NCBI RefSeq assembly: GCF_001458735.1
Contig: NZ_CZQA01000014.1
Location: forward strand, 61,672 to 125,671
DNA length: 64,000 nucleotides
Direction: 5' to 3'
From: Candidatus Nitrospira nitrosa
Lineage (GTDB): Bacteria; Nitrospirota; Nitrospiria; Nitrospirales; Nitrospiraceae
Shown here piece after piece: positions 1 through 9,476 of this stretch. Every line of letters begins with the position of its first letter. Position 1 is the first letter of the stretch. Position numbers and translations under genes: made by a program. Below the pieces are notes generated by a model. That model saw only the letters and a program-made list of their open reading frames with translations, did no database searches and had not been told where the DNA came from.

Positions 1-354
1 ATGATCGTTGATCGGTACGATGAACTGTTAAGTGGATTCGGCGGGGCCACACCGCTGCCTTCGCACCGGACGTTTCAGCGGCTCTACCAAGAAGCTCGAC
101 AGAATAAGCTCGATCAGCAGCTTCTATCATCATTTATTGGGTTAGTGGGCATTTATCCGGTGCATAGCCAGGTACGGCTGAATACGAAGGAACGAGGCGT
201 GGTAACGACGTTGAATCAAGAGACATTGCACCAGCCGATCATCACCATCACTCATCAGCCAGAAGGCACGACCTATCCGGACCCGTTCACCGTCAATCTG
301 GCGAATCAACCCGATGGGCCGCAGACTCGTGCCATAGAAGCGGTCATCACGTAA
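1..354 (+). CDS. HD-GYP domain protein, C-terminal fragment (gene begins before the window)
   Basis: The window opens inside this gene. The 117 visible residues resemble the last third of the two HD-GYP proteins at 29218 and 30586: IVDRYDELLS matches their IVDIYDAMTSDR helix, and GLVGIYPVHS matches their QVVGVYPVGS segment, followed by the small beta-rich tail that closes these proteins. The HD and GYP metal-binding motifs would lie upstream and cannot be judged. By family, an active HD-GYP protein hydrolyses cyclic di-GMP. The ATG at base 1 is an internal methionine rather than a start. The gene converges on the macB-like permease 38 bases away. It is probably another member of the HD-GYP family that is expanded in this window. 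Confidence 0.75.
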   Translation: MIVDRYDELLSGFGGATPLPSHRTFQRLYQEARQNKLDQQLLSSFIGLVGIYPVHSQVRLNTKERGVVTTLNQETLHQPIITITHQPEGTTYPDPFTVNLANQPDGPQTRAIEAVIT

Positions 355-392
355 TGAAGCTGACGAACAGCGCACGCGACCAACCAGCGTAC

Positions 393-1628
393 CTATTCGT
401 AGCGCAAGGCCTCGATCGGATTCAATCGTGCTGCTTTATTGGCAGGATAGAGTCCAAAAAACAGGCCAACCACGAGGGAAAAACCGAATGCAGTCACAAT
501 CGTCTTTCCTGAGATGATGGTCGGCCAACCGGCAATAATGGACGTCAGCTTGGCCGCAGTCACACCCAAGAGCACACCGATCCCTCCCCCAACCATACTG
601 AGCGTCATGGCCTCAATGAGAAATTGCATCATGATGTGGAGCCGTTTGGCGCCGACCGCCATACGTATTCCGATCTCTCGCGTGCGTTCAGTGACCGACA
701 CGAGCAAGATATTCATAATGCCGATGCCTCCGACAAGAAGGGAGACGGATGCAATGACAAGCAACATACCCGTCAAGGTCTCACTGGTCCCTTCTTGAAT
801 CTTTGCAACATCGATTTGGGTACGAATCAGGAAGTCATCCGGTCGATCTCCTTGTAATCGATGGCGTGATCTCAACACCTCCCGTATTTGTTCAATCGCA
901 TCAAATATATCTTCCGTCCGATCTGTAGAAACATGGACGCCACTGACGGACCCAAGAAACGATGTCCCCAACACCTTTCGCTCAGCAGTGGTGAAAGGAA
1001 TAATCACCACATCATCCTGATCATAGCCAGAAGGACTCTGCCCTTTCGGACTCAAGACACCGATAACCCGGATCGGAACATTTTTCACACGAATAACCGC
1101 CCCAACCGGCTCCTCTCCCGACTCAAAGAGGTTGTCCACCACCGTCTGACCAATCAGTGCCACGCGAGCGGCGGTATCCATGTCCGTTTGGGTAAATGGA
1201 CCTCCGCTGCTGTAGGCCCAGTCTCTGATCGTCAGCACACTCGGCGAAGCCCCTATCACCGTCGTACTCCAGTTGCGGCCTCCACTCATCACTTGCATCG
1301 AGCCCGATCGAGACCAACCTGCTTCAGCCAAAAGCGGAACCTTCTTTTTTAAGTCGATCGCATCGGCCACCGTCAAGGTAACCACGGCACCTTGCCCCCC
1401 ACGCACACCGCTGATTACCGAATAATTTGGCCAAATGAGAATACTATTCACCCCCATGGAGGCGATCTGTTTCTGCACGGCTAGTTTTGCCCCCTCCCCG
1501 ATACTGACCATGGCAATAACCGCACCGACTCCGATGATAATCCCCAACATCGTCAATCCAGCACGCAGGCGATTTCGTTGCAAAATTCGCAGCGCAGTCA
1601 CAACTGTCAGCCACACAAACGTCGGCAT
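393..1628 (-). CDS. MacB/FtsX-type ABC transporter permease
   Basis: Inner-membrane permease of a MacAB-type tripartite exporter. One transmembrane helix lies near residues 20-45, then a large periplasmic domain to about residue 280, then three helices. The FtsX hallmark TERTREIGIRMAVGA sits between helices 2 and 3, and the ending RLNPIEALRYE is typical of MacB permeases. Unlike E. coli MacB, the ATPase is a separate gene, ending 11 bases upstream. I place the start at the ATG at 1628 (LMPTFVW...), which has AGGGG about 8 bases upstream; a GTG two codons earlier is also possible. It probably forms an operon with the ATPase and the macA-like adaptor. The substrate (drug, peptide or lipoprotein) cannot be told from sequence. 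Confidence 0.88.
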   Translation of the reverse strand: MPTFVWLTVVTALRILQRNRLRAGLTMLGIIIGVGAVIAMVSIGEGAKLAVQKQIASMGVNSILIWPNYSVISGVRGGQGAVVTLTVADAIDLKKKVPLLAEAGWSRSGSMQVMSGGRNWSTTVIGASPSVLTIRDWAYSSGGPFTQTDMDTAARVALIGQTVVDNLFESGEEPVGAVIRVKNVPIRVIGVLSPKGQSPSGYDQDDVVIIPFTTAERKVLGTSFLGSVSGVHVSTDRTEDIFDAIEQIREVLRSRHRLQGDRPDDFLIRTQIDVAKIQEGTSETLTGMLLVIASVSLLVGGIGIMNILLVSVTERTREIGIRMAVGAKRLHIMMQFLIEAMTLSMVGGGIGVLLGVTAAKLTSIIAGWPTIISGKTIVTAFGFSLVVGLFFGLYPANKAARLNPIEALRYE

Positions 1629-1639
1629 CAGCACCCCTG

Positions 1640-2338
1640 CTAATGAGCCCGATCCTGAATGGTACGGTCACTCAGGACTTGGCCGTCCTTGATCACAATT
1701 TCACGCGCAGCAAGGGCGGCAATATCGACTTCATGCGTCACAAGAATGATCGTAATTCCATCACGATTCAATCCCTCAAGAATCGCCATGATTTCATAGC
1801 TCGACCCTGTATCAAGATTTCCCGTCGGTTCGTCGGCAAGTAACAAAGATGGCGAGGTCACCAGTGCCCGAGCGATGGCCACCCGTTGCTGTTGACCACC
1901 CGACAATTGCGTGGGGGTATGATGCTCCCGGCCCTTCAGTCCGACCCGTTCGAGTGCTGTAGAGGCACGGGCTCGCTGCTCCTTTAAGGACAGTCCTCGG
2001 TACAGAAGCGGCAATTGAGCGTTTTCCAATGCGCTGGTTCTCGGAATGAGATTGAAACTTTGAAAGACAAAACCGATTTTCTGATTCCGAATCTCTGCCA
2101 ACTGATCCGGTTGCAACCCCTCCACCTCAACACCGCCTAACCGATAGTGCCCCTTGCTCGGCTGATCCAGGCAACCAAGAATATTCATCAGCGTGGACTT
2201 CCCTGAGCCGCTTGTCCCCATAATGGCGACAAACTCGCCATCGTTGATTGTCACACTGAGGCCCCTCAATGCCTGCACCTCAATGTCACCGACTCGGTAC
2301 ACTTTCCAGAGATCTTCGCAGACGATGAGCGGAGCCAT
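1640..2338 (-). CDS. ABC transporter ATP-binding protein (MacB/LolD type)
   Basis: Nucleotide-binding subunit for the permease directly downstream. Visible motifs are Walker A GTSGSGKST, the Q-loop VFQSFNLIPR, the ABC signature LSGGQQQRVAIARAL, Walker B LLLADEPTGNLD and the switch histidine in LVTHE. Length (232 residues) and the phrase NLIPRTSALENAQLPLLYRG are typical of the LolD/MacB/FtsE class. I chose the ATG at 2338 (MAPLIVCEDLWKVY); a TTG four codons upstream is less likely. The dimer would power extrusion by the permease together with the periplasmic adaptor encoded upstream. Confidence 0.92.
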   Translation of the reverse strand: MAPLIVCEDLWKVYRVGDIEVQALRGLSVTINDGEFVAIMGTSGSGKSTLMNILGCLDQPSKGHYRLGGVEVEGLQPDQLAEIRNQKIGFVFQSFNLIPRTSALENAQLPLLYRGLSLKEQRARASTALERVGLKGREHHTPTQLSGGQQQRVAIARALVTSPSLLLADEPTGNLDTGSSYEIMAILEGLNRDGITIILVTHEVDIAALAAREIVIKDGQVLSDRTIQDRAH

Positions 2339-2468
2339 ATCCCTAGACAATTCTACAAGAATATTGGTAGGAGGTTAGAAACACGGACGCCCTCAGATGT
2401 GTCACGATCTCGTGCCTTATCCATTAGCTACGGACTTCCTCGCCACCTTCTGACATTTTGGCGCGGCC

Positions 2469-3728
2469 TCAGCGATTTCGAGGACGGGGCGAACTGCCGA
2501 ACCCCGGAGGAAGCCCCTTGCCCTCCTTTTTCTCGTCGAACGATTGGTCAATCCCGATGACGATCACGTCCCCCGCTGAAAGTCCCTCGGAAATGATCTC
2601 CGTTGAAGAGCCGTCGGAAATTCCGGTCTGTACCGACAGCGGAACAAGGTCTCCATTCTCCCCCTGTTTCCAGACGATTTTTGGCGCCACCATGGGTCGC
2701 CATTCAGTCGTAACAGGACGAGCGGCTTCTCCCTTGCTTGATCGTCCACCGACATCTCGTGGACTCCCTTCACCTTTTGGTGGCACAAATCTAAGCGCGG
2801 CATTGGGAACTTTAATGACCTGGTCCTTCTGCGCGACTACAATCGAGACATTCGCGGTCATGCCTGGCTTGAGCCGCAAATCGGCATTATCCACACTGAC
2901 CACCACATTGTACGTCACCACGTTCTGTACGCTGATCGGCGCAAGACGAACCTGCTTCACGATGCCCGTAAACGAGATCCCTGGGTAGGCGTCGACGGTG
3001 AAGACCGCTTCCTTTCCCTCCGACATCCCTCCGATATCCGATTCGCTCACATTGGTGTCGACTTGCATTTTGGTCAAGTCCAGCGCGATGAGAAAAAGGT
3101 TGGGCGTGGCGAAACTGGACGCAACCGTCTGTCCGACCTCGATATTGCGCGCGACCACAATCCCTTCGACAGGCGAACGAATCACCGTATATTTCAGCTC
3201 AAGATCCGCGGCATTCACCGCCGCCTCAGCCTGCTTGACCTGTGCCTCAGTGACTCGGACCTGTGCCTCGGCACTGTGGTAATTCGTGATGGCCACATCA
3301 GCATCATTTTGGGAAACAAACTGCTCCGGCAACAGCACTTCGACGCGGCTGAGTTCTCGTTTTCGTTGGGCCAAATCGGCTCGCGCACGCGCGACGCTCG
3401 CCCGTGCCATCTCCAAGTTACTCGCGGCCTGTTCCCGACGAGCCTTGAACGGCTCCGGGTCAATGACCGCCACAATTTCCCCGGCTTTGACCTGTGAATT
3501 GAAATCGGCATGAAGACTCTTGACCATGCCCGACACTTGCGTACCCACTTGGACGGATACCACGGGATTGATCGTCCCGGTTGCACTGACGACGGAAATA
3601 ACCTGCCCACGCTCAACCGTCGCCGTTCGGTATCGAACAGGGGCCTTCCGCTCCCCGTTGAAAAATACATAGCCTCCGATGCCGAGGCCGACAGCTAGGA
3701 CGCTAAGAATTAATCCAATTCGTCGCAT
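2469..3728 (-). CDS. MacA-like periplasmic adaptor (membrane fusion protein)
   Basis: Periplasmic adaptor that would link the MacB-like pump to an outer-membrane channel. An N-terminal signal anchor (residues 4-24, hydrophobic) is followed by a split lipoyl domain (GTINPVVSVQVGTQVSG and IRSPVEGIVVARNIEVGQ), a helical hairpin rich in Ala/Arg/Glu (about residues 95-165), a beta-barrel domain and a membrane-proximal domain. The C-terminus carries a Gly/Pro/Arg-rich tail. First gene of the macA-ATPase-permease set, all on the minus strand. No TolC-like channel gene is present in the window, so the channel must be encoded elsewhere. Confidence 0.9.
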   Translation of the reverse strand: MRRIGLILSVLAVGLGIGGYVFFNGERKAPVRYRTATVERGQVISVVSATGTINPVVSVQVGTQVSGMVKSLHADFNSQVKAGEIVAVIDPEPFKARREQAASNLEMARASVARARADLAQRKRELSRVEVLLPEQFVSQNDADVAITNYHSAEAQVRVTEAQVKQAEAAVNAADLELKYTVIRSPVEGIVVARNIEVGQTVASSFATPNLFLIALDLTKMQVDTNVSESDIGGMSEGKEAVFTVDAYPGISFTGIVKQVRLAPISVQNVVTYNVVVSVDNADLRLKPGMTANVSIVVAQKDQVIKVPNAALRFVPPKGEGSPRDVGGRSSKGEAARPVTTEWRPMVAPKIVWKQGENGDLVPLSVQTGISDGSSTEIISEGLSAGDVIVIGIDQSFDEKKEGKGLPPGFGSSPRPRNR

Positions 3729-3932
3729 ACGTTACACACACTCGCATTAGGGCTATCCTTTCATCCTATCAGGAAGACTGCCAAGAATCACGCTTCCCCA
3801 ATCCCGAGACATATGATCTTTCTGCCATACCCATCCCACTCGAGGAGCATGTGGGCTGCACGAGGCTAAGAGACTGAGCGCACGGCCAGAGGAAAATCGA
3901 ACACGGGAGGATCAGGAAGGAACGATCACACG

Positions 3933-5273
3933 CTACCTTGCCAAGAAATGCTCCAAGAATGTGGTAGAGACATGGCCCTTTTGAAAATCAGGGTCTTCAA
4001 GGATTCGGCGATGAAGCGGAATCGTCGTCTTGATCCCCTCGATAACAAATTCACCCAAGGCTCGCCTCATCCGTGCCATCGACTCCTGTCGATCACGACC
4101 ATGCGTAATCAACTTCGCAATCATCGAATCGTAATGCGGCACAACGATCGAACCTGACTCCATCGCAGAATCCACTCGCACACCGAATCCTCCCGGGGGG
4201 CTGTATTTGGTAATGGTTCCGGGGGATGGGGTAAACTTCTCAGGATCTTCGGCATTGATGCGGCACTCCAGACTGTGGCCGGCCAGCACCACGTCCTGTT
4301 GGCGTAGCGAGAGCGGATGTCCAGCTGCAAGCCGAATCTGCTCCTTGATCAAATCGATACCCGTCACCATTTCAGTAATTGGATGCTCCACTTGAATCCG
4401 GGTATTGACCTCCATGAAATAAAAGTTTCGATCCTTATCAAGAAGAAACTCCACCGTCCCCACATTGCGATAATGCGCAGCTTTGACGGCCTCCACCGCC
4501 ACTCGTCCGATATCTCGACGAAGCTTGTCGTCGACGACCGGGGACGGGGTCTCCTCGACCAGCTTCTGATGCCGCCGTTGGATGGAGCAGTCACGTTCCC
4601 CAAGATGAATCACGCGGCCATGCTGATCAGCCAAGACCTGCACTTCGATATGGCGCGGCTCCAAAAAATAGCGTTCAAGATAGACACCGTCGTTCCCAAA
4701 TGTCGATTTGGCTTCAGCTTGAGCGGCTTGGAAGGCGCGTCCCAAGTCTTCGGCTCGATTGACGACGCGCATCCCACGGCCTCCCCCACCCGCCGTTGCT
4801 TTGATGATGACCGGGAACCCGATCTTCTGTGCAGCCTGTAACGCGTCTTCCTCACTCCGCACCTCACCGGGGCTCCCTGGAGTGACGGGAAGACCTCGTT
4901 TGGCTACGATCTCTCGCGCTTTCGCCTTGTCCCCCATCATGGCGATATTTTCTGAGCTGGGGCCGATGAACTTGATTCCGATCGATTCGCACACTTCGGC
5001 AAAATGGGCGTTCTCGGAGAGGAAGCCATACCCGGGGTGAATCGCATCGACTCCGGTAATCTCCGCTGCGCTCAGGACATTGGGAATGTTCCGATAACTG
5101 AGCGCGGAATCAGCTGGTCCGACACAGACCTTTTCATCAGCCGCCCGTACATGCATCGCCAGCGCATCAGCTTCGGAATGGATCGCGACGGTCTGAATGC
5201 CTAACTCCTTGCAGGCGCGAATGACTCGCAGCGCAATTTCTCCACGATTGGCAATCAGAACTTTTTTAAACAC
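3933..5273 (-). CDS. accC: Acetyl-CoA carboxylase, biotin carboxylase subunit
   Basis: ATP-dependent carboxylation of biotin on AccB, the first half-reaction of malonyl-CoA formation for fatty-acid synthesis. The N-terminal [18 protein letters not shown] and PGYGFLSEN, the ATP-grasp glycine-rich loop [12 protein letters not shown], and the catalytic stretch [17 protein letters not shown] are all present. The 446-residue length is normal for AccC. The start is GTG at 5273 with GGAG about 8 bases upstream. It follows accB by 43 bases and is the last gene of a long minus-strand housekeeping run. accD lies about 54 kb away in this window; accA is not seen. Confidence 0.97.
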   Translation of the reverse strand: MFKKVLIANRGEIALRVIRACKELGIQTVAIHSEADALAMHVRAADEKVCVGPADSALSYRNIPNVLSAAEITGVDAIHPGYGFLSENAHFAEVCESIGIKFIGPSSENIAMMGDKAKAREIVAKRGLPVTPGSPGEVRSEEDALQAAQKIGFPVIIKATAGGGGRGMRVVNRAEDLGRAFQAAQAEAKSTFGNDGVYLERYFLEPRHIEVQVLADQHGRVIHLGERDCSIQRRHQKLVEETPSPVVDDKLRRDIGRVAVEAVKAAHYRNVGTVEFLLDKDRNFYFMEVNTRIQVEHPITEMVTGIDLIKEQIRLAAGHPLSLRQQDVVLAGHSLECRINAEDPEKFTPSPGTITKYSPPGGFGVRVDSAMESGSIVVPHYDSMIAKLITHGRDRQESMARMRRALGEFVIEGIKTTIPLHRRILEDPDFQKGHVSTTFLEHFLAR

Positions 5274-5316
5274 GTCTTGGCTCCGACACGATGGAGAGAA
5301 TCACTGTGAGAATAAC

Positions 5317-5871
5317 CTATGGGGTGGCTTTAGGATCGATGAGGAACAGGGCTTGACCATATTCAACGGACTTTGTGTTCTCCACTAAGATTTTCACAAT
5401 CCGACCATCTATTTCAGACTCGATCTCATTCATGAGCTTCATCGCCTCAACGATGCAAAGAACTTGGCCCTTCTTGACAAAGTCGCCTTCATCTACGTAT
5501 GAATCCGCATCTGGAGAAGGGGAGCGATAAAACGTTCCGACAATCGGTGAGGTCACCGTCACAAACCCGGCCGTGCCTTCCATTACCGGCATTGCAGAGG
5601 ATACCGTATGCGACGGTTGCTGAAGAATGGTCGGAGCTGACTCCTGATGAACCGCCACAGAAGCTTTTGCCGTAAGCTCGTGCCTCAGCCGTATCCGAAC
5701 ACCCTGGTGCTCAATCTCCAGCTCGGTCAGGTTATTACGCCGAAGAAGATCGATCAGTTCCTGGAGATGTTTGTTGGAACCGATCGTGAGCGTGGCTTCG
5801 CCAAGCGGTGGCCCCGGCCTTTCCGACAACACAATACGACGCGCCTTTGGCTTTGACCGACGACTTCTCAC
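5317..5871 (-). CDS. accB: Acetyl-CoA carboxylase, biotin carboxyl carrier protein
   Basis: Carries biotin between AccC and the carboxyltransferase. The C-terminal biotinyl domain contains the biotinylation site EAMKLMNE preceded by VDEGDFVKKGQVLCIV. An N-terminal helical domain (LQELIDLLRRNNLTELEIE) and a Pro/Ala/Ser linker lie before it. The start shown is a GTG whose GTGA overlaps the efp stop codon. This gives about 25 residues of basic extension (RSRRSKPKARR) before the usual family start, so the true start may lie slightly further in. Gene order efp-accB-accC is common in bacteria. Confidence 0.95.
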   Translation of the reverse strand: MRSRRSKPKARRIVLSERPGPPLGEATLTIGSNKHLQELIDLLRRNNLTELEIEHQGVRIRLRHELTAKASVAVHQESAPTILQQPSHTVSSAMPVMEGTAGFVTVTSPIVGTFYRSPSPDADSYVDEGDFVKKGQVLCIVEAMKLMNEIESEIDGRIVKILVENTKSVEYGQALFLIDPKATP

Positions 5872-6428
5872 CGAACACGCTCCACATAGGATCGCGTACG
5901 AGTATCGATTCGAATCACCGTCCCAACCTCCAGATACAGCGGCACCTTAATGGTGGCTCCTGTTTCAACAATGACCGGTTTTGTTCCTCCGGATGCTGTG
6001 TCTCCCCGCACACCCGGCTCTCCATCGACGACCTTGAGCTCAATAAAGTTCGGCAGTTCCACCGCGATTGGGCGATGTTCATAGATGAGGATCTTGACGA
6101 CCATATTTTCTTTTAGCAGATCGGCATTCTCCCCCAATTGACGTTTTTCAAACGTCAGCTGCTCATAGCTCTCCGTATCCATGAGCGTATAAGCCTCGCC
6201 GGCCGCATAGAGAAACTGCATATCACGCTCTTCAAGATCCGGCTCTTCAAATCGTTCTCCAGATCGAAATGTGCGATCCAGCACATTCCCCGAGAGGTAG
6301 CTCTTCAGCTTGGTACGGACAAATGCACCACCTTTGCCAGGCTTGACGTGTTGAAATTCAACGATATAGAAAGGTTCCCCTTCAACCATCAAACGGACAC
6401 CACCACGAAAATCAACCGTGGAAATCAC
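5868..6428 (-). CDS. efp: Translation elongation factor P
   Basis: Relieves ribosome stalling at proline runs. It has the full three-barrel length (186 residues). The loop KPGKGGAFVRTKLK holds Lys32, the position that is post-translationally modified in many bacteria. The ending GTVIRIDTRTRSYVERV is characteristic of EF-P. The start is GTG with a GGGGG tract upstream. The gene overlaps accB by four bases (GTGA). No EF-P-modifying enzyme (EpmA, EarP) is visible in the window. Confidence 0.97.
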   Translation of the reverse strand: MISTVDFRGGVRLMVEGEPFYIVEFQHVKPGKGGAFVRTKLKSYLSGNVLDRTFRSGERFEEPDLEERDMQFLYAAGEAYTLMDTESYEQLTFEKRQLGENADLLKENMVVKILIYEHRPIAVELPNFIELKVVDGEPGVRGDTASGGTKPVIVETGATIKVPLYLEVGTVIRIDTRTRSYVERVR

Positions 6429-6476
6429 TCTAAACCCCCTTCGATGAGAAGAAACACTCCTAACCTACAACCAAGC

Positions 6477-6977
6477 TCATGTCAGGCCGGTCCTGCCTCT
6501 CTCTGCAGGAGAGACCGCCGGTTTGGAATCTGTCGACATGGACTTCGTGACATACTCGCATAGTCCACGCAGGGCCAACAAATAGCCGGATGGACCAAAT
6601 CCAGAAACCTGCGCGACAGCAACTCCAGACACATAGGACTGTTGTCGAAAGGTTTCCCGCCGGTAAATATTTGACAGATGAACCTCGACCGTAGGGAGCT
6701 CGACCGCCGCCAACGCATCGCGTATCGCGATGCTGGTGTGAGTATAGGCTGCCGGATTGATGATGATCCCCTGACAATCTCGGCGGGCTTCCTGAATCCA
6801 AGTCACCAACTCTCCCTCATGATTGGATTGTCGAATGACAAGCTCAGCTCCAAGTTCATCTCCCAATTTGTGGAGAGACGAGTCAATCGTTTCGAGAGAC
6901 GTGGTCCCATAAATAGACTGCTCGCGATTACCAAGCAGATTCAGATTGGGACCATGCAAAACCAAGACACGGAGCAC
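6477..6977 (-). CDS. aroQ: Type II 3-dehydroquinate dehydratase
   Basis: Catalyses the third step of the shikimate pathway, 3-dehydroquinate to 3-dehydroshikimate. Recognisable motifs are [15 protein letters not shown] (catalytic Arg/Tyr region), [26 protein letters not shown] (Asn/His) and [12 protein letters not shown]. The start is set at the GTG at 6977 because AAGGGGG lies about 10 bases upstream and homologues begin just before [10 protein letters not shown]; the open frame continues upstream without support. The C-terminus has about 20 extra residues ([14 protein letters not shown]). Confidence 0.96.
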   Translation of the reverse strand: MLRVLVLHGPNLNLLGNREQSIYGTTSLETIDSSLHKLGDELGAELVIRQSNHEGELVTWIQEARRDCQGIIINPAAYTHTSIAIRDALAAVELPTVEVHLSNIYRRETFRQQSYVSGVAVAQVSGFGPSGYLLALRGLCEYVTKSMSTDSKPAVSPAERGRTGLT

Positions 6978-7070
6978 GGCGCGTATCCCCCTTCCACACC
7001 AAAAGAAGACCACCCACGTACCAGAGGCGGCATTCTAGCAGTCTGCTTTCAGAGGGTCAAACCGTTGACG

Positions 7071-7817
7071 TCACACAGACGTCTTCTGGACAGGTTGCGG
7101 TGGGCCAGAAACATCACGGCGGCGCGCTTGGATCAAATGAAGCCACTGCTCAAGTCGTGCAACGACCGATCTATCCGTTTCCTGAAGACTCAAAGATGGA
7201 CCAGCAGCTACTGGCTCGGCACATTTGGTTAAGCCAGGTCGGATCGGAGCCAAATGATCGTCACTATCATTCGCTATTACCTGAGCCGCCCCTCCCACAA
7301 CTGATGCCATGGGTGCTCCACCAAGGCCATCAGACTGAGGCTTCTCAAAATCCACGGCTGGTTGGTGAGGAGCCGGAACATGTTCCTTGACCACTACGTG
7401 GTCAAGACTTGCCCGCAGAGCCAACGCTTCTTGATCCTGTGAGTTCACCGCCAAGATAGCGTTACAAGAACGGATGGCGGCATCCTTGGCCCCTTGAGTG
7501 GCATAGAGCTTGGCCAATGTTCGATGCGCACGCAGATTATCAGGGCTTACTTTTATGGCCTCTTCAAGAATGGCTTTGGCCTTCACTGGCTGGTTCACCT
7601 GCTCATACGCACGCCCTAACGCCACCATGGCCGTAATGAAACCGGGATAGGTCTTCAGGCCATCCTCCAGCACAACGACGGCCTCCTCCCACCGGCCAGC
7701 TTTCCCATACTCTTCAGCCAGAGGGATAAAGACTTTTGATCCTGGCTCTTTGGCGAGCGCCATGGCCAATCGATCAATTTCGGCAGCGTTGTCCGTCTTC
7801 TTGGAAGCAGAAGCCAT
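7071..7817 (-). CDS. Tetratricopeptide-repeat protein
   Basis: A cytoplasmic-looking protein without a signal peptide. About three TPR units fill residues 25-135 (for example EEAVVVLEDGLKTYPG, VKAKAILEEAIKVSPD, AAIRSCNAILAVNSQD), a scaffold for protein-protein contact. A low-complexity Ala/Pro/Asp-rich linker follows, then a short C-terminal helix (VVARLEQWLHLIQARRR). It lies between coaBC and aroQ in the same transcription unit. The partner and exact role cannot be read from sequence. Confidence 0.8.
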   Translation of the reverse strand: MASASKKTDNAAEIDRLAMALAKEPGSKVFIPLAEEYGKAGRWEEAVVVLEDGLKTYPGFITAMVALGRAYEQVNQPVKAKAILEEAIKVSPDNLRAHRTLAKLYATQGAKDAAIRSCNAILAVNSQDQEALALRASLDHVVVKEHVPAPHQPAVDFEKPQSDGLGGAPMASVVGGAAQVIANDSDDHLAPIRPGLTKCAEPVAAGPSLSLQETDRSVVARLEQWLHLIQARRRDVSGPPQPVQKTSV

Positions 7818-7825
7818 AAACAGGA

Positions 7826-9070
7826 TTACTCCACGAATGACTCACCGCGCGGTGCCACCAAATACAAATCACGCACCGCATTCAGAATCTCATCTGCCAA
7901 CCGCCGCTTGGGCATCAGGCTGAATACTCTCTGCTCTCCTGTCGCTGATAGAATGACCGCCGCATTATCATCACTGCCGAACCCGCCACCTGTTTGCGTC
8001 ACATCATTGGCGACAATGAGATCCAAACCTTTTCCCTTCAGCTTGTCCTTGGCATGAGCTAGTACTTGTTCCGTTTCTGCTGCAAACCCGACAACAACCT
8101 GTGATGTACGCCTTGCAGAGAGCATCGCAAGAATGTCCGGAGTTGCTTCGAGTGCCAGCTCCATCTCAGATTTCCCCTGTTTTTTCAGTTTCCCTGAGGC
8201 TGTCACCCGTGGACGAAAATCCGCAACGGCAGCCGCCATGATCAGGACTGTGCAGGAAGAAAAGTGCTGAGACAAGGCATCGGCCATCTCACTCGCAGTA
8301 TTCACGTGAACCGTGGTAACCCCCGAAGGAGGTGTCAATGCAGAAGGTCCCGTGACCAAGACCACGTCCCCTCCACGAGCACGCACCGCTTCCGCAATGG
8401 CATACCCCATTTTCCCTGACGAACGATTGGAAAGAAACCGCACCGGATCGAGAGGCTCTTGAGTTGGCCCGGCGGATACCAATACCCGCTGGCCTCGCCA
8501 ATCGCTCTGCCGAAATACCGCAGCATGAACTGTGTCCAGAATTATTGCCTCTGTTGGGAGCCTCCCCTGAGCGACCCGACCCGATGCAAGTGGGCCTACT
8601 TCAGGATCAAGCACAACCACCCCACGCGCTCGAAGCGCATCCACATGTTGAGCAACTGTTGGATGCGTCCACATCTCGCCGTCCATAGCGGGGGCAACAA
8701 TGACAGGGCATCGAACATTCAGCAGCATCGTGGTCAAGACATCATCCGCAAGGCCAATCGCCGCCTTCGCCAGAAAATGCGCCGTCGCCGGCGCCACAAG
8801 AACCGCATCGGCACCCTCGGCCATGGTCAAATGCGGCATGGTTTCATGAGCCTCAAAGAGATCGGTGATGACGTGATGACCTGAGAGCACCTCGAACGTC
8901 AGAGGCGTCATAAATTTTGTCGCCCCCCGAGTCATGACAACCGATACGGACGCCCCTTGATCTCTCAATGCGCGAAGCACACCGACGGCCTTATAGGCGG
9001 CAATACTTCCTGTCACCCCTAACACGAGGTGTTTACCACCAAGAGTCATGGTGGACCTCGCTTCGTCCAC
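7826..9070 (-). CDS. coaBC: Bifunctional phosphopantothenoylcysteine decarboxylase / phosphopantothenate-cysteine ligase
   Basis: Two consecutive steps of coenzyme A synthesis. The N-terminal FMN-dependent decarboxylase (residues 1-190) has GVTGSIAAYKA, the active-site His in PHLTMAE and PAMDGEMW. The position usually described as the catalytic Cys in E. coli (LACG...GRM) reads LASGRVAQGRL here, with Ser in place of Cys. The C-terminal ligase has LSNRSSGKMGYAIAEA, AAAVADFRP, KLKK and VGFAAETE. The start is a GTG at 9070, four bases from the rpoZ stop region, with GAGGAG six bases upstream. Confidence 0.96.
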   Translation of the reverse strand: MDEARSTMTLGGKHLVLGVTGSIAAYKAVGVLRALRDQGASVSVVMTRGATKFMTPLTFEVLSGHHVITDLFEAHETMPHLTMAEGADAVLVAPATAHFLAKAAIGLADDVLTTMLLNVRCPVIVAPAMDGEMWTHPTVAQHVDALRARGVVVLDPEVGPLASGRVAQGRLPTEAIILDTVHAAVFRQSDWRGQRVLVSAGPTQEPLDPVRFLSNRSSGKMGYAIAEAVRARGGDVVLVTGPSALTPPSGVTTVHVNTASEMADALSQHFSSCTVLIMAAAVADFRPRVTASGKLKKQGKSEMELALEATPDILAMLSARRTSQVVVGFAAETEQVLAHAKDKLKGKGLDLIVANDVTQTGGGFGSDDNAAVILSATGEQRVFSLMPKRRLADEILNAVRDLYLVAPRGESFVE

Positions 9071-9073
9071 CAG

Positions 9074-9433
9074 CTACTCCTCGGTTTGGACTACCGCCGG
9101 CTGAGCCGTATCATCTACATAGACACTGAGCTCTTTCTTGATCTCTCGCGCATCTTCCCCGGTCATCATCGCAATACGCTCTGTCTCGCCTTCTTTCCCA
9201 CGCTTCGCCTCTTTCATCGCATCACGTGCTTCCTTACCGATCAGATACTTCACTTGCCCCTTCAACACCTCATCAAGCGCAACGGTGGTTTCCTTCGTAA
9301 ACCGAGAGGGTCCACCAGGCCTGGCACCCTGGGTCAAATGCTTAGCCCTCTGCGAGGCGACAATCACCAATCGGTGCCTGGAGTCGAATTCATTGGAGGT
9401 ATACTGCGGCAACAAATTCAGCATATCGATCAT
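9074..9433 (-). CDS. rpoZ: DNA-directed RNA polymerase omega subunit
   Basis: Small subunit that aids assembly of core RNA polymerase. The family pattern is visible in DSRHRLVIVASQRAKHL and KETTVALDEVLKGQVKYLI. At 119 residues it is longer than the E. coli protein because of a charged insert (EAKRGKEGETER) and an acidic tail. Placement next to gmk and coaBC is the standard arrangement. The start is the ATG at 9433 with a GGGAGAG tract upstream; another ATG three codons in (MLNLLPQ) is possible. Confidence 0.93.
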   Translation of the reverse strand: MIDMLNLLPQYTSNEFDSRHRLVIVASQRAKHLTQGARPGGPSRFTKETTVALDEVLKGQVKYLIGKEARDAMKEAKRGKEGETERIAMMTGEDAREIKKELSVYVDDTAQPAVVQTEE

Positions 9434-9476
9434 AATATAGCTCTCTCCCTATACGATAAAATGTAAGTAAAGGCTC

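Noticed and set aside
2458..2988. A 176-codon plus-strand open frame
   Set aside because: Antisense to the macA-like gene with typical lipoyl and barrel domains.
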